Positions 55,036 to 64,000 of a DNA stretch of 64,000 nt are shown here, one piece after another. The translations under genes were made by a program, and so were the position numbers. Source of the stretch: CAWEYO01 sp963813315 (GTDB lineage: Bacteria > Pseudomonadota > Alphaproteobacteria > Rhizobiales > Rhizobiaceae); assembly GCA_963813315.1 (NCBI GenBank), contig CAWEYO010000018.1, positions 255,434 to 319,433 on the forward strand, read 5' to 3'. Under the pieces are notes generated by a model, which did no database searches, had not been told where the DNA came from, and worked only from the letters and a program-made list of their open reading frames with translations. Positions within the stretch are counted from its first letter, which is position 1, and every line of letters starts with the position of its first letter.

Positions 55036-57582
55036 ACGCTCACCCGCCGCTGCGGCCTCGCCTTGGCAGACGTGCTGCGGGGTGACGTCGACCCGCTGGG
55101 ACTTCTCTTCCCCGGCGGCTCTCTCGACGACACCGAACGGCTCTATCAGTCCTCCCTGCCTGCGCGCTTCTACAACGGCCTGATCGCCGATACAGTAGGC
55201 GCGATTGCCGAGGCTTCGGGCGGACGTCCGCTGCGCATTCTCGAAATCGGGGCAGGGACGGGCAGCACAACCGCGTTCGTGTTGTCGCGGCTCGGCGAAA
55301 TGCCCTACGAATACACATTCACCGATATCTCGCCCCTCTTCCTCAACCGCGCCCGGGAAAAGTTCGCGGCTTTCGAGACCGTCCGCTACGAGCTGCTGGA
55401 CCTGGATCGAGATCCAGCAGGACAGGGATTCGCGCCTGCCGCCTACGACATTGTGATCTGCGCCAATGTGGTCCACGCCACCCGCGATCTCGCCGCCTCG
55501 TGCGCGCGGCTGCGTGGGTTGCTGACCCCGGACGGGCGCCTCGTTCTGCTCGAAGGAACGATGCCGCAGCGCTTCGGAGACCTGACCGTCGGCCTGCTCG
55601 ATGGATGGTGGGCCTACACCGATACGCACCGACGCAACTACGCCTTGATGCCGCGCGCGGCATGGCGCGAGTTGCTCGCCGAAACAGGTTTTGCGGATGT
55701 GTCGACAATTCCACCGGAAGGCCATGGGCCGGTGATGGACCAGCAAGCGATCCTGGTCGCAGCACCGGCGACGAACGTACCGAAACGTTGGATAATTGTG
55801 CGCGATGCTTGCGGTTTCGCGGAGCTTCTGGCGGCAGCGCTCCGCGAAACCGGTCGCGAGGCGATTCTTCTCGAAGCCGATGACGCTGAAGTGCTGCGCG
55901 AGACTGTGCGCGACGCGAGGGGAGCGATCGGCGTGGTGTCGCTGTGTGCCCTGGATCGGGGCGCGTCGGCTGAATCGGAAAACATCCTCGCCGGCCAGGC
56001 GCGCATGATCACGCCGACGCTGGAACTCGTCCGAGAGCTGAGCGTGCGGACGGCTCCGGGCAAGCTCTACGTCGTCACGCGCGGAGGGCAGGCAACCCAG
56101 GCGGGAGAAGTTGTAGAACCGGCGCAGGCGACACTTTGGGGCTTGAGTCACGTTATTGCTCTCGAGCATAGCGAACTCGGCTGCGTGCGCATCGACCTGG
56201 ACCCGACGGTCGAGCCCGAGCAGGCTGCCCGGGCGCTTGCCACGGAATTGTGCACGCCGTCGCGAGAGGATCAAATCGCGCTGCGCGGCAAGACCAGACT
56301 GGCCCGACGCGTCACCAACAGCCTCAAGCCTCCGGCTTGTGCCTTGATTCCGCGGATCGATACGTCAGGTGCCTATATGGTGACGGGCGGGCTGCGCGGG
56401 TTGGGCCTGGCGGTGGCGAAATGGCTCGTCGATCAGGGCGCAAGGATCGTGGTGTTGATGGGCCGCAGCGCGCCGGACGAATTCGCCCACGCTGCGATCA
56501 CCGACATGCAGTCAAAGGGCGCCCGCGTCCTGGTGTGCATCGGCGATGTGTCGGTGCGCGCCGATGTCGATCGCGCGCTGAGCGAGATTGCAGGTGTGCG
56601 CCTGGCCGGCGTCTTCCACTGTGCCGGTGTGCTGGATGACGGTGCGCTCATGTCGATGACGTGGGACCGCTTCGCGCCCGTGTTCGCACCGAAGGTGCAA
56701 GGAGCGTGGAACCTTCACGAGGCATGCGGCGACGCTGACCTGGTCCTGTTCTCCTCCGGGGCCTCTGTCGCGGGCTCGGCCGGACAAGGCAATCACGCTG
56801 CCGCGAATGCTTTCGAGGACGCGCTTGCGTGGATGCGTCAGGCACAGGGGCGTCCGGCCGTGTCGATCAATTGGGGGCCGTGGGCAAAAATCGGAGCTGC
56901 TGCGGATCGCAGGCTCGATTCCGCCGCCGGGTTTCTGCGCGCGATTTCGCCAGAGGACGGCTTGGCCGCACTCGCTGCCTGCCTCTGGCGGCCCGAACAG
57001 GAAGCACTGTTCGCATCGGCCCAGCTTGCCGTGTTCGATGCGGATTGGCAGGCACTTTCGACGGGCCGGGGTGGCTTGTCGCAAGCGCCGCTCTTTTGGC
57101 AGGTGGCGGACGCCGCACGGCGGGCCGGCCACAAAACCAGCCATGGCAGGCCAGCGGCAGGGGACGATCACGATTGGCGTGTACGCATCCAGGCAGCGCC
57201 GGAGAACCGTCGCCGTGGCGTACTGCGTGAAGAGGTGCGTGCGCTCGCTGCCAAGGTTTTGGGCACCGGGCCGCATAGCGTCGATCTCGATGAACCGCTT
57301 CGCGACCTCGGTCTCGACTCTCTCATGGCCGTCGAGCTGCGCAATCGGCTTGGCGCCGCCGTCGGGCGGACTCTGCCGGCGACGATAACGTTCGACTGCC
57401 CGACAGTGACCGCACTCACCGGCTACCTGGTGGACTCCAATCATTTTGGTTTGGCGGGTGCGCCGGAAGGGGAAAGCGCTCTGGCAAAGGCTGGCGACGA
57501 CGGAGCGGATCGCTATCAGTACAGAACCGAAGCAGAACTGGCCGCCGCACTTGTGGCCAGGCTGGACGCGCTTCAGATTTAG
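54973..57582 (+). CDS. Type I PKS 5, main block: MT-KR-ACP
   Basis: An uninterrupted block of 869 residues. The true join to the 5' part is near 55035. The methyltransferase has LLFPGGS, ILEIGAGTGSTTAF near 55236 and YDIVICANVVHAT. A structural KR half follows, with ATLWGLSHVIALEHSELG. The KR has YMVTGGLRGLGLAVA and the B-type signature GVLDDGAL, but its active-site box is QGNHAAANAF, with His (56794) in the Tyr position. The ACP Ser is at 57319 in LGLDSLMAVELR. There is no DH or ER, so the expected unit is alpha-methyl beta-hydroxy. The end of the gene is 22 bases before the PKS6 ATG. Confidence 0.92.
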   Translation: MIRKDLRTGFWLRTPTAALNSTLTRRCGLALADVLRGDVDPLGLLFPGGSLDDTERLYQSSLPARFYNGLIADTVGAIAEASGGRPLRILEIGAGTGSTTAFVLSRLGEMPYEYTFTDISPLFLNRAREKFAAFETVRYELLDLDRDPAGQGFAPAAYDIVICANVVHATRDLAASCARLRGLLTPDGRLVLLEGTMPQRFGDLTVGLLDGWWAYTDTHRRNYALMPRAAWRELLAETGFADVSTIPPEGHGPVMDQQAILVAAPATNVPKRWIIVRDACGFAELLAAALRETGREAILLEADDAEVLRETVRDARGAIGVVSLCALDRGASAESENILAGQARMITPTLELVRELSVRTAPGKLYVVTRGGQATQAGEVVEPAQATLWGLSHVIALEHSELGCVRIDLDPTVEPEQAARALATELCTPSREDQIALRGKTRLARRVTNSLKPPACALIPRIDTSGAYMVTGGLRGLGLAVAKWLVDQGARIVVLMGRSAPDEFAHAAITDMQSKGARVLVCIGDVSVRADVDRALSEIAGVRLAGVFHCAGVLDDGALMSMTWDRFAPVFAPKVQGAWNLHEACGDADLVLFSSGASVAGSAGQGNHAAANAFEDALAWMRQAQGRPAVSINWGPWAKIGAAADRRLDSAAGFLRAISPEDGLAALAACLWRPEQEALFASAQLAVFDADWQALSTGRGGLSQAPLFWQVADAARRAGHKTSHGRPAAGDDHDWRVRIQAAPENRRRGVLREEVRALAAKVLGTGPHSVDLDEPLRDLGLDSLMAVELRNRLGAAVGRTLPATITFDCPTVTALTGYLVDSNHFGLAGAPEGESALAKAGDDGADRYQYRTEAELAAALVARLDALQI

Positions 57583-57604
57583 ATGGGTCGGGTGGGGAAT
57601 TGAC

Positions 57605-59335
57605 ATGATGCACGAGAACGAGCCTCAAGATAACAGCGAGTTGCTGAAGCGTGCTATGCGTGCGATCGACCAGCTACAAGCGAAATTGGCACAGATCGAA
57701 ATGGCCAGGCACGAGCCGATCGCAATCATCGGCATCGGTTGCCGCTTCCCGGGTGCCGACGGGGCGGACGCATTCTGGCGCAATCTGATTGAGGGCGTGG
57801 ATTCCGTGACCGAGGTGCCGTCCTGTCGCTGGGACGTGGAGGACGTGTTTGATCCTGATCCCGACGCGATTGGCAAGGCGTACACCAAATGGGGTGGGTT
57901 CCTGAAAGACGTCGACCTGTTTGACGCACCCTTCTTCGGGATCACGCCACGCGAAGCTGCCTGCCTCGATCCGCAGCAGCGGCAGGTGATGGAATCATCA
58001 TGGCTTGCGCTCGAGGATGCCGGCATCGCTCCTTCCTCTGTCGCGAACACTCGCACTGGCGTCTATCTCGGTCTATCGGGACTGGACTACTTCCAAATGT
58101 TGTCGCGCACGTACGGCATCCGCGCCGAATCATTCACGCTCTCGGGCACGGCGCATAGCATCGCAGGCGGTCGCGTCTCTTATTTTCTGGGCGCACAGGG
58201 CCCCAACATCTCAATCGATACTGCCTGCTCGTCATCACTTGTGGCTGTGCACCTCGCCGTCAAGGGCCTGCGCGCGCGCGAGGCCGACATGGCGCTCGCG
58301 GGTGGAGTCAACATCACCCTGCTGGCCGATGCCTCCATTATTACGTCGCGTGCGCGCATGATGTCGCCGACGGGGCGCTGCAACGCGTTCGACGAATCGG
58401 CAGACGGCTATGTTCGCTCCGAAGGGGGCGCCATGATCGTCCTGAAGCGGCTCTCCGATGCACAGAGGGACGGCAATCGCATCCTTGCGCTCATCCGCGG
58501 CACCGCACTCAATCAGGATGGCCGCAGCAGCGGCCTGACCGCGCCGCACGGGCCTTCACAGGAAGCCGTCGTGCGCGCCGCGCTCGAGGACGCGGGGCTA
58601 ACGGCGAGCGAAATCGCTTTCGTCGAGGCTCACGGCACCGGAACGTCGCTCGGCGATCCCATCGAGGTGAACGCGCTGGGCAAGGTTTTCGCCGATCGGC
58701 CGGCGGATCGCCCCCTCATCATCGGATCGGTGAAGGCCAATATCGGACATACGGAGGCTGCGGCTGGCATTGCGGGCCTGATCAAGGCGGTGCAAGCGTT
58801 GCGTCATCGGGCGCTGCCGCGTCAACTGCATGTCAACGTGCTCAATCCCATGATCAATTGGGACAGCCATCCCGGTCCGTGTCGCATTGGAGACAACGCC
58901 TCTCGCGCCACGCTCGGACGAACCACTTTGTTGCGGAGTGAGCTCATTCGGGTTCAGCGGCACGAACGCGCACGTCATTCTGCAGGAGGCGCCGCCTGTC
59001 GCAACGGCGGATGCGCTGCCCCACGCCGCGGACGCCGGCACGATGCTGGCGATCTCGGCGCGCACGCAGGAGGCGCTTGCCGAACTTGCGGGCCGCTATG
59101 CCGATCTCTTCGAGGCCGCCGATGCGCCGACACTGCGCGAGGTCGCCGCGGCCGTACCGCTTGCCCGCTCGCATTTCGCCGAGCGCGTCGGTATCGTCGC
59201 GGCTGATGCCACCGAGGCAAGCACTGCGTTGCGCGCATTCGTTTCCGGGGCCAAGGCGGCGAATGTCGTCAGCGGGCGCGTGCGGTCGGCGGCGACGCCG
59301 GAGGTCGTGTTCCTGTTCACCGGGACAGGGGGCAC
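57605..59335 (+). CDS. Type I PKS 6, 5' part: docking helix, KS, KS-AT linker
   Basis: ATG 57605 (or 57608) follows a GGTGGGG site. The N-terminal helix contains LKRAMRAIDQLQAKLAQIE, a docking coiled coil. The KS (EPIAIIGIGCRFPG) is clean, with Cys at 58226 in DTACSSSLVAVH, VEAHGTGTSLGDPIE and KANIGHTEAAAG. A +1 frame change near 58890 leads into GVSSFGFSGTNAHVILQE and the linker. A second near 59330 leads into the AT. Both fit one extra base. Confidence 0.88.
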
Positions 59336-60680
59336 AATATGTCGGTATGGGCAAGGGCCTCTATGAGACTGAACAGGTCTTCAGGGATGCGCTCGACCTC
59401 TGTGACGAACTCGCGCGCCCGCATCTCGCGCATGGTTTGATCGATGTCATCTTCGGCCGCAACGGCACAGAAGGGCTGCTGGACGACACGACCTACACGC
59501 AGCCCGCGCTCTTCGCGCTCGAATATGCGCTCGCGCAAACATGGCGTGCATGGGGCGTGGAGCCGGTTGCGGTGATGGGGCACAGCGTCGGCGAATATAC
59601 GGCTGCCTGCATTGCCGGCATGCTTTCGCTTGAGGATGCGATTCGCCTGATCATCGCACGTGGACGGCTTATGGGTGCGCTTCCGGCTGGCGGGGCGATG
59701 GCCGCCGTGTTTGCGCCTGAGGACGTCGTACGTGCCGCCATTGCGGAAACCGGCGGCCGCGTCAGCATCGCGGCCGTGAACGGCCCGACGAACATCGTCA
59801 TATCGGGAGCCGCCGAGGATTTGGAGACCGTCGCCGCGCGACTCGAGGCCAAGGGCGTCGAATTGCAGCGTCTCAATGTATCGCATGCTTTCCACTCTGC
59901 GCTTATGGATCCGATACTCGACGAATTCGAGGAGGTCGCGGCCGGCGTGCGCTTCGACGCGCCCAAGATCACGCTGCATTCGAACATTACGGGTGCGCGC
60001 ATGAGCGGTGATGGGTGCCGCGCGGAGTATTGGCGTCGCCATCTGCGCGAAGCGGTGCGCTTCTCTGATTCAATCGCAGCACTTCAGAGTGACGGTTATC
60101 GCGTGTTCCTCGAAATCGGGCCCGCGCCGATCCTGACAGGCATGGCGCAGCGCTGCGCCGCCGTTGAGGACGCGGTTTACCTGCCGTCGCTGCGCCGCGG
60201 CCGCGATGATCGTCGCTCCATGCTAGAGGCGGCCGCGCATCTCTACACTGCAGGCGCGAACCTCGACTGGCCGGCGCTGCTCGGACCGCGCCGCGGGCAT
60301 GTTCCGTTGCCGACCTATCCGTTCCAGCGTACGCGTCATTGGATTGAAGGAAGCACGTCGTCATCGACGACATCGTTCACTGGCAAGCCGTCCAGCCATG
60401 CGATGCTGGGCGTCAAGGCTGCGGCGCCTGTCGACATCTACCAGACACGCCTGGGCGCTGCCGTACAGCCTTGGACGAAGGATCATCGCATTTTCGGCTT
60501 CATGCCGTTCCCGGCCGCAGGCTTTCTGGAACTCGCGCTCGCTGCGGCGCGCGAGTGCGACGGGCCGGAGGCAGCCCTGGAAAATGTCACGATCGGCGAG
60601 GGCTTGCTGCTGCCGGAAACCGGTACCGTCGAGGCACAGGTAGTGCTCGGCTCGGATGCGGAACGGCGGCCGATCAGTTC
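59336..60680 (+). CDS. Type I PKS 6, second block: AT and N-terminal half of DH
   Basis: The AT continues with QYVGMGKGLYETEQ. Its Ser is at 59584 in GHSVGE, with malonyl-type HAFH in LNVSHAFHSAL, and it ends with the PTYPFQRTRHWI linker. The DH follows with the canonical HxxxGxxxxP motif (DHRIFGFMPFP, His at 60484). This is the only one of the three DH domains with the expected Gly. A +1 frame change near 60680 (CAGTTCAGGTC region) joins it to the next block. Confidence 0.88.
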
Positions 60681-62585
60681 AGGTCTATTCGGCTGCGCCG
60701 GACGTGGAGGATGCGCCTTGGCGTCTGCATATGTCGGCGCTCATCGACAGGCGTGGCGAGCCGCAATCGAGCAGTCTCCCGCCGGACACCCAGGGCTTCC
60801 GCGGGATCTCTTGCGAAGCCTACTACGAGCGCATCGGCGGCTTGGGCGCCGAGTTCGGTCCCCTGTTTCGCGGCATGCAGACAATGCGGCGCAACGGAGG
60901 CGAGCTGTTCGCCGAAGTGGCGTTGCCGCCAGGGCTTGCCGCTGGCTACATCCTGCATCCCGCTTTGCTCGATGCGTGCTTTCATCCTCTCGGCATCTGC
61001 ATGGAAGCCGAAGAGGCGGAAGGCACGAGCACGGACCTCTTCATGCCGGTCGGGGCGCGTCGCTACGCGATCTACCGCGATGGTGCGACCGCCGGCATGG
61101 CGCGCGTGAGGCGCGCGCCCGGGGCCGCCGGCGCCCAATCCGTGGCGGCGGACATTGCCTTGTTCGACGAGGGCGGCGAATTGATTGCCGAAGTGATCGG
61201 CCTGGAGTTTCGCCGTGCTACACGCACCGCGCTCGAGCGGATGATGCGGCGCAGCGGTTCGCAAGCCGATTGGCGGTTCGGAATTGATTGGCGGGTTTCC
61301 GCATCGGACGACGCGCCGCTCGATCTGGCCGGCCAGAACTGGCTTGTCTTCGCGGATTCCAGCGGCGTGGCCGAAGCTTTTGCAACGCGCATGCGTGCCG
61401 CCGGTGCTTCGGTCGAACTTATCGCGCGCCCGGCCGTGCTCGACGAGAAGCACATCGCGTCGATGGTGGCCAAGGCGGCACCCATCTATCGGCCGCTGCA
61501 TGGCGCCGCCTTGCTTTGGGCGCTGGATGCGCCGGCTTCGTTTGATGATGCCGATGCGCTGGACGCAGCAGCGTGTGCTGCAAACGCGTCCGCGCTCTTC
61601 GCGCTTCGTGCCGTCGCCGATCGCGCTGCACGCCTGCTGGTTGTCACCCGCTGCACACAGCAGGTCGATATGGAGACCGGCGCCGATCTCGTGCAGTCTT
61701 CGATCTGGGCATTTGCAGGCGTCGTAGCGGCGGAGCATCCGACTTGCGGCCTGACTCGAATCGATCTCTCTGTCAGCGCCTCTAGGGACGAGGATGCGGA
61801 CGCGCTTTGCGCCGAGGCGACTGCGACTGACATGGAAGATCGGGTCGCATACCGTGGCGGCCAACGGTATGTGGCACGCCTGAGCTTGGCCGGATCGCCC
61901 ACCGAGCAGGCACCGGTCGTTCTGGATATCCGGGAGCGTGGTTCGCTGGAGCAATTGACGTTCGCACCCCTCGAGCGGCGCGCGCCGGGTGCCGGCGAAA
62001 TCGAACTGCGTGTCCTGGCGACGGGCCTGAATTTCCGCGACGTGCTCAACGTCTTGGGAGCATATCCGGGTGATCCCGGGCCGCTCGGGAATGAGTGTGC
62101 CGGTGTGGTTACGGCCGTCGGCCCTGGCGTCACGCGTTTCGTGGTGGGCGACGATGTCGTTGCGATGGTGGATAGCAGCTTCGCGACTTACTGCGTCGCG
62201 CCCGAGGCGATGTGCGTGCGCAAGCCGGCCCACCTCACCTATCAGGAAGCCGCGACCGTCCCGGTGACGTTTCTTACGGCCGATCATGCTCTGCATGCAC
62301 TCGCCAAGATAAAGGCTGGCGATCGCGTCCTGGTGCATGCGGTGACCGGTGGCGTCGGCATGGCCGCGGCGCAGATCGCATTGCGTGCAGGCGCGATCGT
62401 GTACGGAACGGCTGGCACGGCGGCCAAAAGGGCGATGGCCAGGAGACTTGGCGTTCACTTCACGAGCGATTTGCGATCGCTTGCCTTCGTTGACGATATT
62501 CTGCGCGATTCAAACGGCGAAGGGGTCGACATCGTTCTGAATTCCCTGGCCGGCGAGTTCATCCCGGCGAGCCTTGGCCTTGTGC
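60656..62585 (+). CDS. Type I PKS 6, third block: DH C-terminal half, structural KR, ER
   Basis: This block is open for about 640 residues. The DH second half has ILHPALLDACFHPLG. The structural KR half ends with AFAGVVAAEHPTCGLTRIDL. The ER has LNFRDVLNVLGAYPG, NECAGVVTAVG and the nucleotide loop AVTGGVGMAAAQIA near 62340, then VDIVLNSLAGEFI. The frame is lost at an extra C near 62585 (GTGCGCCAGAGG). Without it the reading continues VARGGTFIEIGKTEIW, the expected end of an ER. Confidence 0.88.
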
Positions 62586-64000
62586 GCCAGAGGCGGGACC
62601 TTTATCGAGATCGGCAAGACCGAAATCTGGGATGCCGGAAAGGTCGCGGAGAGATATCCCGGCATCAGCTATCATGCACTCTACCTCGGCGATGTGGCGG
62701 CGGCTGATCCCGCGATGATGCGTGAACGGCTCGACAGCATTCTTGCCGACATGGGGGATGGCGGAACGCTGAAGCCGTTGCCGCAGACCGTGTTCAGTCT
62801 CGAGGAGGCCGAGCGCGCGTTCAGGTACGTGGCGCAGGGCCTGCACACCGGTAAGGTGGTGCTGACGCAGCAGCGCGGCGCCGAGATACGTCGCGACGGC
62901 ACCTATGTGGTGACGGGCGGGCTGACAGGGCTCGGGCTCACAACGGCGCGCTGGCTCGCCGAGCAAGGGGCGGGCGGCGTCCTGTTGCTCGGCCGTCGCG
63001 CGCCGAGCGAGGAGGCACGGGCCGTCATCGCGGAGATCGAAGCGCTGGGCACTCGGGTGCTCACCGCACAGGTCGATGTCGGCGACACGGCTGCGCTCTC
63101 TTCCGTGCTTGATGATGCGCGCCGGAAGATAGGCCCGATCCGTGGCGTGATTCATGCGGCCGGCGTGCTCGACGACGGCATGATGAGCGAACAGACGCCG
63201 GAGCGCTTCGCACACGTGATGGCGCCCAAGGTTCGCGGCGGTTGGGCGCTGCACAAGCTGACGCTCAGGGATCCGTTGGATTTCTTCGTACTGTTCTCGT
63301 CCGGAGCGGCGCTGCTCGGGTCGCCCGGTCAGAGCAACTATGCGGCGGCCAACGGCTTCCTCGATGGACTTGCCCATTACCGCCATGCGCGTGGCCTGCC
63401 GGCGCTCAGCATCAATTGGGGTAGCTGGGCCGAAGTAGGCATGGCCGCCGGTGTCGGCGCCGATCACCACCGCCGGTGGTCCGCGATGGGTCTGGAGATG
63501 ATCACGCCGACCTCCGGCATGGAGATGCTGGGGCAGATGATCCGGAGCGGGGCGGGCCCGCAGGTTGCCGCGGTTCCGCTGGTGCGGACACGCCTGCCTG
63601 CAAATGTGGCGCCATTCTACCGGGAACTGGTGAACCGTCAAGACGCAAAGGTCGATGCCGCGCCGCCGATCAATATCATGGGCGACCTGCGCGCGGCTGA
63701 GCCCTCCAAGCGTCAGGCCATCCTGGACAGCTTCCTTGCGGATCAAGTGCAGCGCGCACTTGCGCTGCCGGCGTCCCAGGCGGTGGATCGGCATGAATCA
63801 CTGCTCAATCTCGGCATGGACTCGCTGATGGCGATGGAATTGCGTAACAGGCTGCTGAGTGCGATCGGCGTGCGCGTTGCGGTGGCCGATCTGCTGGAAG
63901 GGGCGAGCGTCACCGACATCGGGCGCATGCTGATGCGCGACCTGGTCATAGAGGATGCCGAACAGGCACTCGTCGCGGCGGATGCAGGAGTGGGAGGAGG
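62586..64000 (+). CDS. Type I PKS 6, last block: ER end, KR, ACP; runs off the window
   Basis: This block is open to the last base with no stop. The ER ends with HTGKVVLTQQ. The KR has YVVTGGLTGLGLTTA, the B-type GVLDDGMM signature and an intact active site SNYAAANGFLDG (Tyr at 63339). The ACP Ser is at 63822 in NLGMDSLMAMELR. About 50 residues follow it without a recognisable domain. The module is KS-AT-DH-ER-KR-ACP and fully reducing, with all key residues in place. The C-terminus is missing, so a further domain or a docking tail may follow. Confidence 0.9.

Noticed and set aside
29196..64000. Trans-AT polyketide synthase
   Set aside because: Every module has its own AT with a GHSxGE active site.

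Overview
The window looks like part of a chromosome or large replicon of a Rhizobiales bacterium, most likely Mesorhizobium or a close relative. The basis is high GC, the gene families present, and dispersed palindromic elements of the kind scattered through Mesorhizobium genomes (16591-16748, 16866-16910, 19152-19543, 20928-20973). No rRNA, tRNA or CRISPR was seen.

Positions 1-9000 hold core metabolism. A minus-strand acyl-CoA operon (SDR, MaoC hydratase, APH-type kinase, second SDR cut by the left edge) faces a plus-strand acyl-CoA dehydrogenase of the ACAD10/11 type. Next is an RND efflux pair (membrane-fusion protein then inner-membrane pump), also on the minus strand.

Positions 9000-16600 form an amine-catabolism locus. 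A divergent RpiR regulator precedes an N-formylglutamate amidohydrolase-like enzyme, an ethanolamine-type permease, a glutamine-synthetase-like ligase, an aldehyde dehydrogenase and an iron alcohol dehydrogenase. This is the gene set expected for ethanolamine use through gamma-glutamylation. Positions 16600-22800 hold an envelope/stress block: an MscS channel, an ECF sigma factor, DUF4142, cupredoxin, GlsB/YeaQ-like, YidB-like and CAP-domain genes. A shared promoter-like motif lies before mscS, the sigma gene and the DUF4142 gene.

Positions 23000-64000 are a large hybrid NRPS/type I PKS cluster that runs off the right edge. An NRPS (TubC-type docking, C, A with a glycine-like code, T, TE) sits first. 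About 5 kb downstream, a copy of its upstream region and first codons precedes a type II thioesterase and six single-module PKS genes: PKS1 KS-AT-KR-ACP; PKS2 KS-AT-DH-ER-KR-ACP; PKS3 KS-AT-MT-ACP; PKS4 KS-AT-DH-MT-ER-KR-ACP; PKS5 KS-AT-MT-KR-ACP; PKS6 KS-AT-DH-ER-KR-ACP. The genes are joined by ATGA overlaps or short gaps. The likely product is a branched, largely reduced polyketide released as a glycine conjugate by the NRPS thioesterase. I do not recognise a known compound.

Many NRPS/PKS genes are frameshifted as sequenced, very densely at 40.1-46.3 kb. Nearly all frame changes correspond to one extra base, and the catalytic motifs are intact in every frame. Sequencing or assembly error is therefore more likely than gene decay, and each PKS is described as one gene or as uninterrupted blocks of one gene.
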